Shown: piece by piece, positions 1-9,000 of the stretch
Layout of the letters: every line of letters begins with the position of its first letter
Position numbering within the stretch: the first letter of the stretch is position 1
Assembly (NCBI RefSeq): GCF_000318095.2
Contig: NZ_KB290717.1
Span: 303,910 to 367,909 of the forward strand
Reading direction: 5' to 3'
Source: Alloprevotella sp. oral taxon 473 str. F0040
GTDB lineage: Bacteria; Bacteroidota; Bacteroidia; Bacteroidales; Bacteroidaceae
Length of the DNA: 64,000 nt
Notes under the pieces: model-generated
What the model saw: the letters and a program-made list of their open reading frames with translations, nothing else
The model's database searches: none
What the model was told of the DNA's origin: nothing
Translations under genes and position numbers: made by a program

Positions 1-1551
1 ACGGTCGAGGAACCAACGATCATGGCTAATAACAACAGCACAGCCCGCAAAAGCTTCTAAACCTTCTTCTAAAGCGCGAAGCGTATTCACGTCAATATCA
101 TTGGTAGGTTCGTCCAAAAGAAGGACGTTACCTTCCTGCTTTAGTGCAAGTGCAAGGTGCAAACGGTTGCGCTCACCACCGGAGAGAACACCACATTTCT
201 TCTCTTGGTCTGCACCTGAGAAATTGAAGCGAGAAAGGTAAGCACGCGCATTGATGTCACGGCCTCCCATACGCATAAGCTCACTACCTTGTGAAACCAC
301 CTCGTAGACACTCTTGTTGGGATCGATGTCCTTGTGTTGTTGATCCACATAGCTCAACTTTACGGTCTCTCCCACTTCAAATGTTCCATTATCGGCTTGT
401 TCAAGGTCCATAATAAGGCGGAAAAGTGTCGTCTTACCTGCACCATTAGGTCCAATAACACCGATAATGCCGTTAGGAGGAAGGGCAAAGTTCAAATCAC
501 CGAAGAGGGTCTTTTCACCGTATGCCTTAGCAACATGCTGAGCTTCGATGACTTTGTTTCCAAGACGTGGACCATTGGGGATGTAAATCTCCAAATGTTG
601 TTCTTTCTCTCTTTGATCTTCATTGAGCAACTTGTCGTATGAGTTCAAACGTGCTTTACCCTTAGCTTGACGAGCCTTAGGAGCCATGCGCACCCACTCA
701 AGCTCGCGCTCAAGAGTCTTACGACGTTTGGAAGCAACTTTCTCTTCCATTTCCATGCGCTTAGACTTTTGTTCCAGCCAAGAGGTGTAGTTTCCCTTCC
801 AAGGAATTCCTTCACCACGGTCCAACTCAAGAATCCAGCCTGCAACATCGTCCAAGAAGTAGCGGTCGTGCGTTACAGCGATTACCGTTCCTTCATATTG
901 GTTCAAGTGTTGTTCTAGCCAGTCTATAGATTCAGCATCCAAGTGGTTGGTAGGTTCGTCGAGAAGCAAGACATCGGGCTTTTGAAGTAGCAAGCGACAA
1001 AGTGCTACACGGCGGCGCTCACCTCCAGAAAGGTACTCACACTTCTGGTCTGCAGGTGGACAATGCAAGGCAGCCATTGCACGGTCTAGCCTACTATCTA
1101 GGTTCCAAGCGTCGGTGGCATCAATAATATCTTGTAGTTCTCCCTGACGTGCAAAGAGTTCATTCATCTTATCTGCATCTTCGTAGTACTCAGGAAGCGC
1201 AAACTTTTGATTGATTTCTTCGTATTCAGCCAAAGCGTCTACTACGTGTTGTACTCCTTCTTGTACTACTTCTCTTACGGTCTTAGCATCATCTAAATGA
1301 GGTTCCTGTGCCAAGTATCCTACAGAATAACCAGGAGAGAAAACAACCTCGCCTTGATAGTCATTGTCTAATCCTGCAATGATCTTCATGAGTGTGGATT
1401 TACCAGCACCATTCAGACCAATGATACCAATCTTTGCTCCGTAGAAGAAACTAAGATAGATGTTTTTGAGAATAGTCTTATTCGTCTGTTTGATAGTCTT
1501 TGTAAGACCGACCATCGAGAAGATAATTTTTTTATCGTCTACTGTTGCCAT
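1..1551 (-). CDS. ettA: EttA-type ABC-F ATPase, energy-dependent translational throttle (3' end cut off)
   Basis: Translating the minus strand from ATG at 1551 gives 517 codons that run off the window start, about 40 short of the usual length near 555-560. Two ABC cassettes are visible. The first has Walker A GLNGAGKST, signature LSGGERRR and Walker B LLLDEPTNHLD; the second has GPNGAGKTT, LSGGERNR and LLLDEPTNDID. They are joined by a charged linker rich in K, R and E. There are no membrane segments, which fits the ABC-F class: soluble ATPases that bind the ribosomal E site and gate entry into elongation according to energy state. The EttA subgroup is inferred from the overall sequence and the N-terminus (MATVDDKKIIFSMVGLTK). 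A -7 promoter element lies about 200 nt upstream at 1748-1756. Other ABC-F subgroups are less likely. Confidence 0.93.
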   Translation of the reverse strand, partial: MATVDDKKIIFSMVGLTKTIKQTNKTILKNIYLSFFYGAKIGIIGLNGAGKSTLMKIIAGLDNDYQGEVVFSPGYSVGYLAQEPHLDDAKTVREVVQEGVQHVVDALAEYEEINQKFALPEYYEDADKMNELFARQGELQDIIDATDAWNLDSRLDRAMAALHCPPADQKCEYLSGGERRRVALCRLLLQKPDVLLLDEPTNHLDAESIDWLEQHLNQYEGTVIAVTHDRYFLDDVAGWILELDRGEGIPWKGNYTSWLEQKSKRMEMEEKVASKRRKTLERELEWVRMAPKARQAKGKARLNSYDKLLNEDQREKEQHLEIYIPNGPRLGNKVIEAQHVAKAYGEKTLFGDLNFALPPNGIIGVIGPNGAGKTTLFRLIMDLEQADNGTFEVGETVKLSYVDQQHKDIDPNKSVYEVVSQGSELMRMGGRDINARAYLSRFNFSGADQEKKCGVLSGGERNRLHLALALKQEGNVLLLDEPTNDIDVNTLRALEEGLEAFAGCAVVISHDRWFLDR

Positions 1552-1747
1552 TATATTGTGATTATATATGATTCTTTTTTGCTTAATATAGTAGTGTTGA
1601 GGAGTAAGGGCAATACATATTGTATGTATTTGACTGCAATTACAAAGGTGATGTTAAAAGGCTTAGTAACCCACCTGTCTATGTCTTCATTCAAATATAG
1701 AGAAAAGTAGGCGAAATCTGGACATCTTGAAAAGGAACTACTTTAGT

Positions 1748-1756
1748 GCAAATATA
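1748..1756 (-). promoter_or_regulatory. -7 promoter element for ettA
   Basis: On the minus strand this reads TATATTTGC, a full match to TAnnTTTG plus C. It implies a 5' leader of about 190 nt for ettA. Confidence 0.55.
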
Positions 1757-1897
1757 CGAAAAAAGCACGAGTTCTCCATCCAAACTGATGACTATTGACA
1801 GAAAGTCGATAGGTCGTAAGACTTGTTCTGATGTTTAGTGCGATTATATATTTGAGCCTACTACGAGGAAGGCTAATGGCTGATCCAAGAATTAGCA

Positions 1898-1937
1898 AAA
1901 TAATTCGATAAATCCAAGAGCATAAATCGAATTATTT
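1898..1937. repeat. 12-bp inverted repeat, 16-nt loop
   Basis: AAATAATTCGAT (1898-1909) is the exact reverse complement of 1926-1937. No T-run follows on either strand, so it is not a standard terminator. No gene overlaps it. Confidence 0.5.
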
Positions 1938-1997
1938 GAGAGCAGAAAGCTTTGCTTAGAGTATATGGAAAGAGAGAAGAGGGATTGGAGCGAGGAC

Positions 1998-2109
1998 GAT
2001 GGGACGAATTATGGAAAATCTCTGAGATAATTTGAGTTATGTCAGACATTTTGAAGATTATCTCGGACGTTTTCAAAAAACTCTCGGATTTTCTGGCGCA
2101 TTCTTGGGA
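1998..2109. repeat. 21-bp-period array of TCTCnGA cores (array A)
   Basis: Cores begin at 1998 (GATGGGA, weak), 2019 (TCTCTGA), 2040 (TGTCAGA), 2061 (TCTCGGA), 2082 (TCTCGGA) and 2102 (TCTTGGG). Steps are 21, 21, 21, 21 and 20. The 2018-2028 core, ATCTCTGAGAT, is a perfect odd-length palindrome. T-tracts and A-tracts lie between cores. Related arrays occur at 29377, 46754 and 63083. Confidence 0.6.
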
Positions 2110-2350
2110 GTGTATCCCCTAAAAAAGGGGGAAATTTTCTTCGGCATCTACGGATGATGCGCTGCAAACAACTAATGCACCTATGAAAGTGTAGATTGTT
2201 GCACTTGATAAGTTGTTAGTTATCGTATGATGCGCCGCCTAATTTATCATCTAATTTGTCCTCTATTTTCGGGGTGAATGCATGCTTGTTTATCCTACAT
2301 TCGATTTTATAGTACGCGTCATAGACAGGATTAGCAATCACCTGAGCCCA

Positions 2351-3136
2351 TCACTCTCCTTCTCTCAACCATTGATCGATAAGCTTGCGCGCTAAACTAA
2401 TTCTACCGGGCAATTCTGGTAAGTTATTCCTGCGAAACCAACCACCTTTTTCGATTTCCTCTTCTTGGAAACGAAGTGAGCCCCCAGCATATTCTGCACG
2501 AAATCCTATCATTTGTACAAAAGGGAATGGCCATGACTGCGAGGCTACATATCGAATATTCTTGATGCTAATTCCTGTCTCCTCTAATACTTCGCGCTCA
2601 ACTGTGTCTTCTAAGGTTTCACTTGACTCTACATATCCAGCTACTAGGCTATGAAAACTACCAGGAAAGCTGTGTGTGCGAATCATCAACACCTCATCGT
2701 GCCCCTTTACTCCGTCTTCTGAAGCTTTTTCTACTAAAACAATCATAGCTGGGCTTGGGGATGGCCAGTATTCTCTGCCACAATTGGGACATTGTTTGGA
2801 GATATCTGTTAGTTTATCGAGCTTATGAGCACATTTGCCACAAAACTGATGTTCCTCATCCCAGTGAAGCAGTTCCTTAAGTTTGCATACTACTTTATAT
2901 TCATTGGCAGACAGGACCTCGAAAGCTTGACGCAGATGTACCAACTTCCAATCTTTAGGCAAACTTTCGGCTGCTAATTGCACTCCCTTAAAGTATTGGC
3001 CATCTGCATCTTCTATGGTTCTTACATTTTCTTGGGAAGACAGAGTTTCTAGTATCTCACTTTCTTCAGGAAGTTTTCCTTGATCCGAAAACCAAAGTTG
3101 GTCTTTTGAAAAGACAATCCAATATACTTTTGACAT
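2351..3136 (-). CDS. nudC: NAD(+) diphosphatase (NADH pyrophosphatase), Nudix family
   Basis: 261 aa. NudC enzymes hydrolyse NAD(H) to NMN(H) and AMP, and some remove NAD caps from RNA. The N-terminal domain is followed by a zinc ribbon with C99, C102, C116 and C119. A complete Nudix box (GX5EX7REUXEEXGU) starts at G167, with REVLEETG at 181-188. The NudC signature SQPWPFPxS appears as SQSWPFPF at 199-206, with one substitution (P to S). Zinc ribbon, Nudix box and signature in that order make the call firm. It lies 72 nt downstream of the phosphohexomutase on the same strand, with a hairpin between them, so read-through expression is possible but partial. There are no membrane segments; the protein is cytoplasmic. 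Confidence 0.93.
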   Translation of the reverse strand: MSKVYWIVFSKDQLWFSDQGKLPEESEILETLSSQENVRTIEDADGQYFKGVQLAAESLPKDWKLVHLRQAFEVLSANEYKVVCKLKELLHWDEEHQFCGKCAHKLDKLTDISKQCPNCGREYWPSPSPAMIVLVEKASEDGVKGHDEVLMIRTHSFPGSFHSLVAGYVESSETLEDTVEREVLEETGISIKNIRYVASQSWPFPFVQMIGFRAEYAGGSLRFQEEEIEKGGWFRRNNLPELPGRISLARKLIDQWLREGE

Positions 3137-3145
3137 AAGAAATAA

Positions 3146-3177
3146 GCCGCATTACTCCCATCAAGAAGTAATGCGGC
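3146..3177 (-). terminator. hairpin between phosphohexomutase and nudC
   Basis: GCCGCATTACT (3146-3156) and AGTAATGCGGC (3167-3177) form a perfect 11-bp stem with a 10-nt loop. On the minus strand the stem is followed by T-rich TTATTTCTT, which runs into the nudC start. Likely terminator or attenuator for the phosphohexomutase transcript. Confidence 0.65.
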
Positions 3178-3208
3178 AAATATTTGACAGTTATTCTAAA
3201 TCAATAGA

Positions 3209-4954
3209 TTAGAGACCTAGACTTTCACGCACAGCATCAACTTTCTTCATCGCTTCTGCGCGTACTGCCTTGTAGCACTTAGGACATTCCATGTCACCGC
3301 GTACTTCGATGTAGAACTTAATCTTGGGTTCTGTGCCAGAAGGACGAACACTTACCTTAGTGCCGTCAGCAGTGAACCATTGCAAGACGTTGCTAGTCTC
3401 AGGGAAGTCAAGTGAGGTGCTGTTGCCTTGCTCATCATAAGCTTTGAGCACTTGATAATCCTTGGTGACTACAACAGAAGAACCTGCGATTTCCTTCGGA
3501 GGATTGGTGCGGAAAGCTTCCATCATGGCTTTTATCTCATCTGCACCACTCTTTCCTGGTTTCACAACATTGATAGTGTGGTTGAGTGCAAAGCCATATT
3601 CTACGTAGATGTCCATGAGAACGTCAAATAGAGTTTTACCTTGGTCTTTAGCCCATGCACAAATCTCAGCTAGTAGGCAGCATGCTGATACGGCGTCTTT
3701 GTCACGAACAATGTCTTGAGCCATGAAACCGTAACTCTCTTCACCACCACCAATGTAGGTTTCTTTACCTTCGAGAAGACGAATCACGCGAGCAATCCAT
3801 TTGAAGCCAGTGTATTCGTCATACATCTTTACATTGTTTTTGTCTGCAATCGCTTTAATAAGCTCAGTAGTTACGATAGTCTTTACTACGTACTCATCAC
3901 CTTTCATCTTGCCCATTGCAATACGATTCTTGATGATGTAGTAAAGGAAAATCATGCATGTTTGGTTACCATCAACAAGCACCCATTCCCCTTCATTGTT
4001 CTTGCAGGCCATACCTACACGGTCTGCATCTGGGTCAGAAGCCATGACGATGTCGGCATCAATCTTCTTAGCCAAGTTAAGGGCAAGCGTAAGTGCTTCT
4101 CCATTCTCTGGATTTGGCGACACCACTGTGGGGAAATTTCCATCTTTCACCATTTGTTCGGTAACGGTGTTTACGTTTTCGAATCCCCAACTCTTAAGAG
4201 CTGATGGAACCAGAACTCGTCCTGCGCCATGAAGAGGTGTATAAACTATGCTTAAGTCCTTTTGACGTTGAATAACTTCAGGGTCTATGCTAAGTTCCTT
4301 TACACCTTTGAGGTATGCTTCATCAATCTCTGCACCAATAGTTTGAATTAGAGCAGGATTACCTTCGAATTTAACGTCTTCTACACGTACTTTGTTTACC
4401 TCATCAATGATGCCTTTATCATGAGGGGCTAGTACTTGAGCACCATCTTCCCAGTAGGCTTTGTAACCATTATATTCTTTGGGATTATGAGAAGCTGTGA
4501 GGTTTACGCCAGACTGGCAACCTAAGTGACGAATGGCGAAGGATACTTCTGGAGTTGGGCGTAGGTCTTCGAAAAGATATACCTTAATACCATTTGCTGA
4601 GAATACATTCGCTACAGTTTGTGCAAAGAAACGGCCGTTATTGCGGCAGTCGTGACCAACCACTACAGAAATCTCTTTACGATCAGCAAAGTTTTTCAAA
4701 AGATAGTTGGCTAAACCTTGAGTGGCAGCACCTACTACATAGACATTCATGCGATTTGTGCCTGCGCCCATGATACCGCGTAGACCACCTGTACCAAATT
4801 CAAGCGTACGATAAAAAGAATCTATGAGTGGTGTCTTATCTTCTGCTTTGAGCATTGCATTTACTTCTTGCTTAGTAGCCTCATCATAGATTGGTGAGTC
4901 GAGCCACTGTTGTGCTACTGTAGCACATTGGGTAATCAATTCTTGATTTTCCAT
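3209..4954 (-). CDS. phosphoglucomutase/phosphomannomutase (alpha-D-phosphohexomutase)
   Basis: 581 aa. It interconverts hexose 1- and 6-phosphates through a phosphoserine. All four family motifs are present: active-site TASHNPKEYNG with S155, metal-binding DPDADRVG, sugar-binding GGEESYGF, and the phosphate-binding loop RPSGTEPKIKFY near the C-terminus. The length and the E-rich GGEESYGF form fit the longer PGM2/PgcA-like group rather than the roughly 450-aa ManB group. The C-terminal tail carries a CPKC pair that the catalytic mechanism does not require. It has its own promoter (5001-5033) and ends in the hairpin ahead of nudC. Whether glucose or mannose phosphate is the main substrate cannot be read from the sequence. 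Confidence 0.92.
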   Translation of the reverse strand: MENQELITQCATVAQQWLDSPIYDEATKQEVNAMLKAEDKTPLIDSFYRTLEFGTGGLRGIMGAGTNRMNVYVVGAATQGLANYLLKNFADRKEISVVVGHDCRNNGRFFAQTVANVFSANGIKVYLFEDLRPTPEVSFAIRHLGCQSGVNLTASHNPKEYNGYKAYWEDGAQVLAPHDKGIIDEVNKVRVEDVKFEGNPALIQTIGAEIDEAYLKGVKELSIDPEVIQRQKDLSIVYTPLHGAGRVLVPSALKSWGFENVNTVTEQMVKDGNFPTVVSPNPENGEALTLALNLAKKIDADIVMASDPDADRVGMACKNNEGEWVLVDGNQTCMIFLYYIIKNRIAMGKMKGDEYVVKTIVTTELIKAIADKNNVKMYDEYTGFKWIARVIRLLEGKETYIGGGEESYGFMAQDIVRDKDAVSACCLLAEICAWAKDQGKTLFDVLMDIYVEYGFALNHTINVVKPGKSGADEIKAMMEAFRTNPPKEIAGSSVVVTKDYQVLKAYDEQGNSTSLDFPETSNVLQWFTADGTKVSVRPSGTEPKIKFYIEVRGDMECPKCYKAVRAEAMKKVDAVRESLGL

Positions 4955-5000
4955 GAGAAATATCTGTGATTAGTAGTTTGTCTTTTGAGGGAGAGTTACA

Positions 5001-5033
5001 GCAAAGGTACATATTTTCTGCTGATAAGGCAAA
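5001..5033 (-). promoter_or_regulatory. promoter of the phosphohexomutase gene
   Basis: On the minus strand, TTTG (5030-5033) is followed 20 nt later by TACCTTTGC (5001-5009), matching the -33/-7 architecture of Bacteroidota promoters. The ATG at 4954 is about 47 nt downstream. One of the best promoter matches in the window. Confidence 0.7.
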
Positions 5034-5067
5034 AGCCTATGAGTTTTTTATTATAAAACGTCTATTA

Positions 5068-5943
5068 TCAAGGAAGCTTCGTAATATCTATGGGCTGAAA
5101 ATCGAGTGGAATATCGTCGGCCACACCTTCATTTAAAGGATTCTGCCAAATATATCGGATGCCTAAAAACATATCCCACCAAAAACTTAATCGGCTTACC
5201 TTGCTTGGTAAACGAAAAGCCGTGATAGTGATGCGCAGTAAACTACCTAGGAAGCCATGCATCATATAAAGCACGGCTCCTTTGGCATGTCGAACTTTGC
5301 GATTCGTAAAAAACTGACTACCTGTTGTAGGAGTCATAGGAATACTGCATAGCACTTGTGGAAAATATTTTATACTTGCTCCGTGACGATGAGCTTGATA
5401 AAGAAATACTTCCTCTTCTCCGCAACCTAGAAAGGATGTCCCTAGACCAAATCTTACGTCGAAAGCAGGAAGAGCGGCATCAGTACGTATTATGATCTCA
5501 TAGCTTACAAAATAGTTGCCCTTGGGTTGGTGAGCATAGTCAAATTGGTGGTGAGCATACGAACGTATAGGAGAGCCATCTTCTTTAAGAACCTGCAAAC
5601 AGAATATGTCTACTTCAGGATGGGTACTAGCAAGTGCAATGGCCGCTCTTAGTGTCTCGCCTGTGTAACGCACGTCGTCGTCCGCAATTGCGGCTAATTC
5701 TGTTGTACAATGCTTTAATGCATGGTTGCGATTGGCAGAAAGACCAGCTCCAAAATAGGGATAAACATGTACATCTGTCCTCTCATGAAGTACTGAAGGA
5801 ATCTGCTCTAAAAACAAATCGTCAGTATACTGCATAGAAACAATATAACAGACCTCCTCAATCTGAGGAAGTAGAATGTCAGGAACGCTAGTGATGCGAT
5901 CGTTAATTGTGCAGATAAGAATAGAGAGCTTAGGTTGATTCAT
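5068..5943 (-). CDS. family 2 (GT-A fold) glycosyltransferase
   Basis: 291 aa. The N-terminus PKLSILICTINDR matches the first beta strand of GT2 enzymes. ANRNHALKHC and AIADDDVRYTG supply the nucleotide-sugar and metal-binding acidic motif (DDD near residue 92). A C-terminal RRLSFWWDMFLGIRYIW-like amphipathic segment may touch the membrane, but there is no clear transmembrane helix. It lies 68 nt downstream of dnaE with no terminator seen, so it may be read through from dnaE. Sugar donor and acceptor are unknown. No other polysaccharide gene is adjacent, so a capsule or O-antigen locus is not indicated. Confidence 0.8.
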   Translation of the reverse strand: MNQPKLSILICTINDRITSVPDILLPQIEEVCYIVSMQYTDDLFLEQIPSVLHERTDVHVYPYFGAGLSANRNHALKHCTTELAAIADDDVRYTGETLRAAIALASTHPEVDIFCLQVLKEDGSPIRSYAHHQFDYAHQPKGNYFVSYEIIIRTDAALPAFDVRFGLGTSFLGCGEEEVFLYQAHRHGASIKYFPQVLCSIPMTPTTGSQFFTNRKVRHAKGAVLYMMHGFLGSLLRITITAFRLPSKVSRLSFWWDMFLGIRYIWQNPLNEGVADDIPLDFQPIDITKLP

Positions 5944-6011
5944 TTATTACACATAGAGAAGAAAAATGACTTTATTAAAATTGTACTACAACTGCATAGT
6001 CTCATGCTGCA

Positions 6012-9000
6012 CTAATTGATTCTGTAGGTCAGTGCTGGATGAGATTCTATGTAATGTATCAATTCTCGAGTGACATTGATGCGTGAATCACGACTGCTAA
6101 GCGTAACATATTGTCCTGATTCAGGATCAATTATGTGAAAATTGAGAGAACTCTCGCCTTCACTGTTTCGTACCAGATCTGACAGTTCAGCAACCAAGGT
6201 AACATCTATGGCATGAAGATTAGCATTGATAGTGATGCTTTGAACTTTTCTATCCTTTACATCAGCAAGCCAGTCAACTTTTAGAAGTTGTAAATCAGGA
6301 TCTCCATCTCCCCAACGACGAGGAGCTACTCGAGCTGTGATAAAGACTGAATTGCCAACAGAGAAGTAACCTTTGAATTGCGCCCAAGTATCACCAAATA
6401 TAGGAAACTCTCCTCCTCCATTAAAGTCTTCTATTCGGATTTTACCATAGGCACTACCGCGCTTTGAGATATACTCATTAGCTTGTGTCACAATACCTCC
6501 CATAGTAACCTCCTGATTAAGATAGGGATTGAGATCTTCTAGGTTGGACATGGGAAGAGTGCATAAATTATTCAACACTATAGCATATTCGTCCAAAGGG
6601 TGCCCACTGATATAGAGTCCAAGCAGCTCTCCTTCTTTGTTTAGTCTTTCTAAATCGCTCCATTTGTCGTAGATTGGGGGCGACTTTGGTTTACTAATTT
6701 CCACGGCATCGCTTCCTCCAAAGAGACTGTTATGAATCTCATCTTGTTCTTGTTGAAAACGTTGTCCATAAGAAATGAGCGTTTCAATAAAAGTATAGCC
6801 TAAATCATTTTTGGCGAAGTATTGTTCACGCGTAAAATCTTCGAAACTATCAAAGGCTCCAGCCAATACTAAACATTCAACGTTCTTTCGATTGCATGCG
6901 TTGAGATTGACTCTTTCAAAGAAGTCATAGAGATCTCTGAATTGGCCATTCTTTTCTCGTTCATCAATGATGCTCTGCACCGCATTATCGCCCAACCCTT
7001 TGATACCAGCTAGGCCGAATCGTACATCACCTGTGTGGCTAACTGAGAATTTCCGGAAACTTTCGTTGACATCTGGACCTTTGCAGACGATTCCCATAGC
7101 TTTAGTTTCAGCCAAAAATTTAGAGAGATCTGCAATATTGCCTAAGGCTCGGCTCATCACAGCCGCCATATATTGGGATGGGAAGTTGGCTTTTAGGTAA
7201 GCTGTTTGGTAAGCCACCCATGAATAGCAGGTTGCGTGACTTTTGTTGAAAGCATAGGAAGCAAAGGCAGTCCAGTCTTTCCAAATTTTTTCCAAAGTTT
7301 CTGAGGCATAGCCATGCTTTTCTCCTCCAGCAACAAACTTGGGATACATGTGGTTTAGCTTATCTATAAGCTTTTTTCCCATGGCCTTACGCAAGTTATC
7401 ACTTTCGCCTCGTGTAAAGTCTGCTATTTCACGAGACAAAAGCATCACCTGTTCTTGATATACCGTGATACCATAAGTGTCCTTGAGGTATTTCTCCATG
7501 CAAGGGAGATCGTACGTAATAGGCTCAATTCCGTGCTTACGTTTGATAAATTGCGGAATGTACTCCATGGGCCCTGGACGATAAAGAGCATTCATCGCAA
7601 TCAAATCCTCAAAAGTCGAAGGGTGCAGCTCTCGGAGATATTTCTGCATACCTGGAGACTCAAATTGGAAGGTGCCAATGGTTCGCCCATCACAATAGAG
7701 GTCATAGGTTGCGGGGTCTTCAATGGACACCATGTCAATGTCCACTTCAATACCGAGAGAGAGTTTGATATTCTCTAAAGCTTCACGAATGATTGACAGT
7801 GTTTTGAGACCAAGAAAGTCCATTTTAATGAGTCCTGTCTCTTCAATGACACTTCCTTCGTATTGTGTGCAGCGAAGTTTTTCTCCAGTTTCTTTGTCTG
7901 TGGCAGTAGAAACAGGAACCCAGTCGGTTATATCATCGCGACAGATGATAATACCACAAGCGTGTACACCTGTATTGCGTACATTCCCTTCCAACATTTT
8001 AGCGTAACGAATCGTATTGCGCATCAAAGGATCAGCAGAAGCTTCTGCTTCTCTAAGTTCTGGAATTGCTGCAATTGCGTTTGGAAGGTTCATCTTCGGA
8101 ACTTTACCATTGTCACCAGCAGGAAGTTTGTCAGGTATGAGTTTGCAGAGACGATTGGACTCGCTCAACGGTAACTGAAGTACTCTTGCTACATCTTTGA
8201 TAGCCAATTTAGTAGCCATTGTACCATAGGTAATAATATGGGCTACTTTTTCTTCACCATATTTGTCTGTTACCCATTGTAACACACGTCCTCGACCATC
8301 ATCGTCAAAGTCTACGTCAATATCAGGAAGAGAAATACGATCAGGATTCAAGAATCTTTCAAAAAGCAAGTCGTATTTGATGGGGTCAATATCAGTAATG
8401 CGTAAGCAGTATGCCACAGCACTTCCCGCTGCACTACCACGACCTGGCCCAACTAACACACCAAGCTCTTTGCGGGCAACCTTAATGTAATCTTGCACTA
8501 TAAGAAAGTACCCTGGGAAACCCATGGTCTTCATAATATGCAGTTCAAATTTGATACGTGCCTCCGTCTCTTCATCAAGAGGGTTACCATATCTCCAATG
8601 CGCTCCCTCATAGGCAAGCTTAGCTAAATAGTCAGCCTCGAGTTTAATGCGATAAAGTTTGTCGTAACCTCCAAGTTTTTTTATCTTGGCTTCTCCTTCT
8701 TCTCGGCTAACTATGACATTTCCATTCTCATCTTGGGTAAACTCATCGTAGAGATCCGATTCCGTATACTTTTGTCGGTAAGACTCTTCTGTGCCAAAGT
8801 CCTCAGGAATTTCGAAGTTGGGCATGATAGGCCCGTGATCTATAGAGTACTCCTCTACTTTGTCTACAATTTCTTGTGTTGTAGCCAATGCTTCAGGTAG
8901 ATCCTTGAAAATTTCGTTCATCTCAGCCTGCGATTTGAACCATTCTTGCTTTGAATACAGCATGCGATTCTCATCACGGACGTAATGGTTAGTCGAAAGA

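Larger units (their letters stand above)
1552..2350. other. non-coding gap between nudC and ettA
   Basis: About 800 bases without a credible gene. It holds the ettA promoter element (1748-1756), a 12-bp hairpin (1898-1937), a 21-bp-period repeat array (about 1998-2109), a small CCCCT/AGGGG hairpin (2116-2130) and two related 13-14 nt stretches containing GATGATGCGC-like sequence near 2153 and 2227. Short reading frames here coincide with the repeats and do not look like genes. Confidence 0.6.

Noticed and set aside
1873..2076. Minus-strand ORF of 67 codons over array A
   Set aside because: Its SE/SD heptads are the reverse complement of the palindromic repeat cores; there is no start signal or homologue I recognise.
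1998..2109. CRISPR array
   Set aside because: Repeats here are short, degenerate and 21 nt apart with no conserved long repeat, unique spacers or cas genes.
7455..8174. Plus-strand ORFs inside dnaE
   Set aside because: They are shadows of the coding strand and have no conserved domain or start context.
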